21,835 bases of DNA. It comes from JAQVQN01 sp964428885. Lineage in GTDB: Bacteria; Verrucomicrobiota; Kiritimatiellia; RFP12; UBA1067. Shown piece by piece: positions 19,735 to 21,835 of the stretch. Under the pieces are notes generated by a model, which was not told the origin of the DNA, ran no database searches, and saw only the letters and a list, made by a program, of their open reading frames with translations. Location of the stretch: positions 1 through 21,835 of the forward strand of contig CAYRZP010000024.1 in assembly GCA_964428885.1 (NCBI GenBank), given 5' to 3'. Position 1 is the first letter of the stretch; each line of letters begins with the position of its first letter. The position numbers and the translations under genes are program-made.

Positions 19735-21835
19735 ATGAACGATACCACTGTCGTCTCCGTCAACGTTGGCGGAGCAATCATGACCATTGAGACCGGACTG
19801 CTGGCCCGCCAGGCCGCAGGCGCCACCGTGGCGCGCCTGGGCGACACCATGGTCTCCAGCGCAGTCACCAACACCGACAAGCCGCGGGAGGGCATAGATT
19901 ATTTCCCGCTGCAGGTCGAATACCGTGAGAAATATTACGCCGCAGGACGGTTCCCGGGCGGTTATTTCAAACGCGAGCAGCGCCCCTCCGAGAAGGAAAT
20001 CCTTTGCGCCCGCATCACCGACCGCCCCATCCGTCCGCTCTTCCCTGAAGGCTACCGCAATGACGTGCAGGTCAACAACATGGTGCTTTCCGCCGATTGC
20101 GAGAACGATTCCGACATACTCGCGGTCAACGCATCCTCGGCGGCCTTGCACATTTCGGAAATCCCGTTCATGGGGCCGATCGGTTGTGTGCGCGTGGGCC
20201 GCATCAACGGCGAGTTCGTCATCAACCCCACCCACACGCAGCGCAAGGACAGCGACCTGGACCTGATCTACGCCGGAACCCGCGAACGTTTCCTTATGAT
20301 GGAGGGCAGCGCCAAGGAGATTTCCGAAGAGGATTTTCTGGCCGCCATGAAACGCGGGCACGAGGAGGTCGTCAAGATCGTTGACGCCCAGCACGAATTG
20401 CGCAAGCTTCTGGGCAAACCGGAAAAAGTCATCACCGAAAGCGCCCCCGATGCCGGCAAAATGGCTTTCCTTTACGAGAACGGCGGCGCCGACCTGCGCC
20501 AGGCCCTGCTGATCGCCGATAAGCTGGAACGCCAGAACGCGGTCAAGGCCATACGCGAAGCGCTTTGCGCGAAAGCCCTGGCGAAGTGGCCGGAAGAGGT
20601 GACCAAAGAATCGTTTGTCACGCTCTTCGACGCCATGGAGATCGATCTGGTGCGCAAAAACATCCTCGAAGACGGCAAACGCATCGACGGCAGGGCCGCC
20701 AATGAGATCCGCAAACTCTACGCCCAACTGCAGGTGATGCCGCGCGCTCACGGTTCGGCCATCTTCGAGCGCGGTGAAACCTCCGCCCTCGGATCAGTCA
20801 CGCTGGGCACCAAGAAGGACGCGCAGGACCTGGACGCCATCACCGGCGGCGAGACCAGCAAGACCTTCATGCTGCACTACAACTTCCCGCCTTACTGCGT
20901 CGGCGAGGTCGGCAGGCTGGGCGGACTCGGACGGCGCGAGATCGGACACGGCGCTCTGGCCGAACGCTCGCTGGCACAGGTCGTGCCCGCCGACTACCCC
21001 TACACCATCCGCGTGGTCTCCGACATCATGGGGTCCAACGGATCGTCGTCGATGGCTTCCATCTGCGTGGGCGCGCTGGCCATGATGGATGCCGGCATCC
21101 CGATCAAGGCCCCTGTCGCGGGCGTCTCAGTCGGCCTCTTCACCAATAAGGACGAGAGCCAAAAATTACTGGTTACCGACATTCTAGGTTCCGAGGATCA
21201 TTGCGGCGACATGGACTTCAAGGTGGCCGGCACTGACAAAGGCATCACCGGCTTCCAGGTGGATCTGAAACTGCGCGGCCTTACTTGGGATATCGTCGAA
21301 AACGCCCTTAAGAGCGCCAAGTCCGGGCGGATGCAGATTCTTGACTTCATGCGGTCAGTCCTGCCCGCCCCGCGCCCAGAGCTTTCGCCGTTGGCGACTC
21401 GCATCACAATAGTGTACATACCCGTCGACAAGATCGGCGCCCTGATCGGGCCCGGCGGCTCGAACATCCGCCGCGTCTGCGAAATCTCCGGCGCCCAGAT
21501 CGACATCGAGGACGACGGCAAGGTCAGCATCTATGCCAACAACGCCGAGTCGCTCAAGATCGCTCAGGACGAGGTCGCCTCCATCACGGCCGAAGCCGAG
21601 GAAGGGCGCATCTACGAAGGTACCGTGACCGGCATCAAAGAGTTCGGCTGCTTTGTCGAAATCCTGCCGGGCAAGGACGGCCTCTGCCACATCAGCGAGC
21701 TGGCCGACCGCCGCATCGGGCAGGTCGAGGATGTCTGCAAGGTCGGCGACAAGATGCAGGTCAAGTGCATCGGCGTCGACGACCGCGGCCGCGTCAAGCT
21801 CAGCCGCCGCGAGGCCATGCGCGACCTCGACGCGC
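19735..21835 (+). CDS. pnp: Polyribonucleotide nucleotidyltransferase (PNPase), 3' end cut by window
   Basis: An uninterrupted 700-codon frame starts at ATG 19735 (AAAGG 6 nt upstream) and reaches the window edge; the family is about 700-720 aa, so only the tail is missing. PNPase is a phosphorolytic 3'-5' exoribonuclease, a ring-shaped trimer and often part of the degradosome. The two RNase PH-like domains are present, with GGYFKREQRPSEKE and DRPIRPLFPEGY in the first. The second has GETSALGSVTLGT, GRREIGHGALAERS and the catalytic stretch GDMDFKVAGTDKGITGFQVDLKL, retaining the two aspartates and the lysine of the active site. A KH domain (YIPVDKIGALIGPGGSNIRR) and an S1 domain (GRIYEGTVTGIKEFGCFVEI) follow. 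Confidence 0.98.
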   Translation, partial: MNDTTVVSVNVGGAIMTIETGLLARQAAGATVARLGDTMVSSAVTNTDKPREGIDYFPLQVEYREKYYAAGRFPGGYFKREQRPSEKEILCARITDRPIRPLFPEGYRNDVQVNNMVLSADCENDSDILAVNASSAALHISEIPFMGPIGCVRVGRINGEFVINPTHTQRKDSDLDLIYAGTRERFLMMEGSAKEISEEDFLAAMKRGHEEVVKIVDAQHELRKLLGKPEKVITESAPDAGKMAFLYENGGADLRQALLIADKLERQNAVKAIREALCAKALAKWPEEVTKESFVTLFDAMEIDLVRKNILEDGKRIDGRAANEIRKLYAQLQVMPRAHGSAIFERGETSALGSVTLGTKKDAQDLDAITGGETSKTFMLHYNFPPYCVGEVGRLGGLGRREIGHGALAERSLAQVVPADYPYTIRVVSDIMGSNGSSSMASICVGALAMMDAGIPIKAPVAGVSVGLFTNKDESQKLLVTDILGSEDHCGDMDFKVAGTDKGITGFQVDLKLRGLTWDIVENALKSAKSGRMQILDFMRSVLPAPRPELSPLATRITIVYIPVDKIGALIGPGGSNIRRVCEISGAQIDIEDDGKVSIYANNAESLKIAQDEVASITAEAEEGRIYEGTVTGIKEFGCFVEILPGKDGLCHISELADRRIGQVEDVCKVGDKMQVKCIGVDDRGRVKLSRREAMRDLDA

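Noticed and set aside
1..21835. CRISPR array, prophage, IS element or biosynthetic cluster
   Set aside because: No regularly spaced repeats, integrase, transposase, structural phage genes or biosynthetic modules were found anywhere in the window.

Overview
The window looks like chromosomal DNA of a Gram-negative, GC-rich bacterium, most likely of the PVC group (Kiritimatiellota/Lentisphaerota/Verrucomicrobiota side). This is inferred from three things. There is a Tat-exported Gfo/Idh/MocA oxidoreductase paired with a HEAT-DUF1080 protein. There is a DUF2723-like membrane protein with a long TPR tail. LpxL-type acyltransferase and AsmA-like genes imply an outer membrane. No 16S is present, so the placement is not proven. 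No phage, IS transposase or CRISPR array is visible. The coding content is mostly housekeeping, and the most interesting material lies between genes.

Layout: (1) 1-110, the 5' part of a tRNA-Ala(GGC) on the minus strand with a very good stable-RNA promoter. (2) 214-4492, a plus-strand pair: a membrane glycosyltransferase-like protein with TPRs, then a lipid A-type acyltransferase, giving an envelope theme. (3) 4489-4710, a minus-strand small RNA candidate. It has an A/T-rich upstream element, a TTGACA-18-TAATAT promoter, three hairpins with C-rich loops, a single-stranded UCCUCCC tract and a terminator hairpin followed by a U-run. (4) 4777-7970, minus strand: leuS followed by a small zinc-ribbon membrane protein. 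(5) 8058-8213, a compact element with imperfect terminal inverted repeats and two internal inverted repeats. (6) 8253-12236, a minus-strand two-gene unit: Tat-exported oxidoreductase then HEAT-DUF1080, probably extracytoplasmic sugar or glycoside processing. (7) 12505-13770, icd, divergent from unit 6. (8) 13876-18417, plus strand: AsmA-like protein, miaB, and an RlmD/TrmA-family RNA methyltransferase overlapping miaB by 4 nt. (9) 18428-19027, minus strand: a UPF0316/DUF2179 membrane protein, apparently leaderless. (10) 19139-21835, rpsO with a structured leader and two candidate promoters, then pnp, cut by the window end.

Functionally, the window mixes translation and RNA metabolism (tRNA-Ala, leuS, miaB, rlmD-like, rpsO, pnp), envelope biogenesis (glycosyltransferase-like, acyltransferase, AsmA-like), central metabolism (icd) and sugar oxidation/cleavage (Gfo/Idh plus DUF1080). 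The best candidate for something undescribed is the 4489-4646 RNA. Its exposed C-rich loops are complementary to Shine-Dalgarno sequences, which suggests a multi-target translational regulator.
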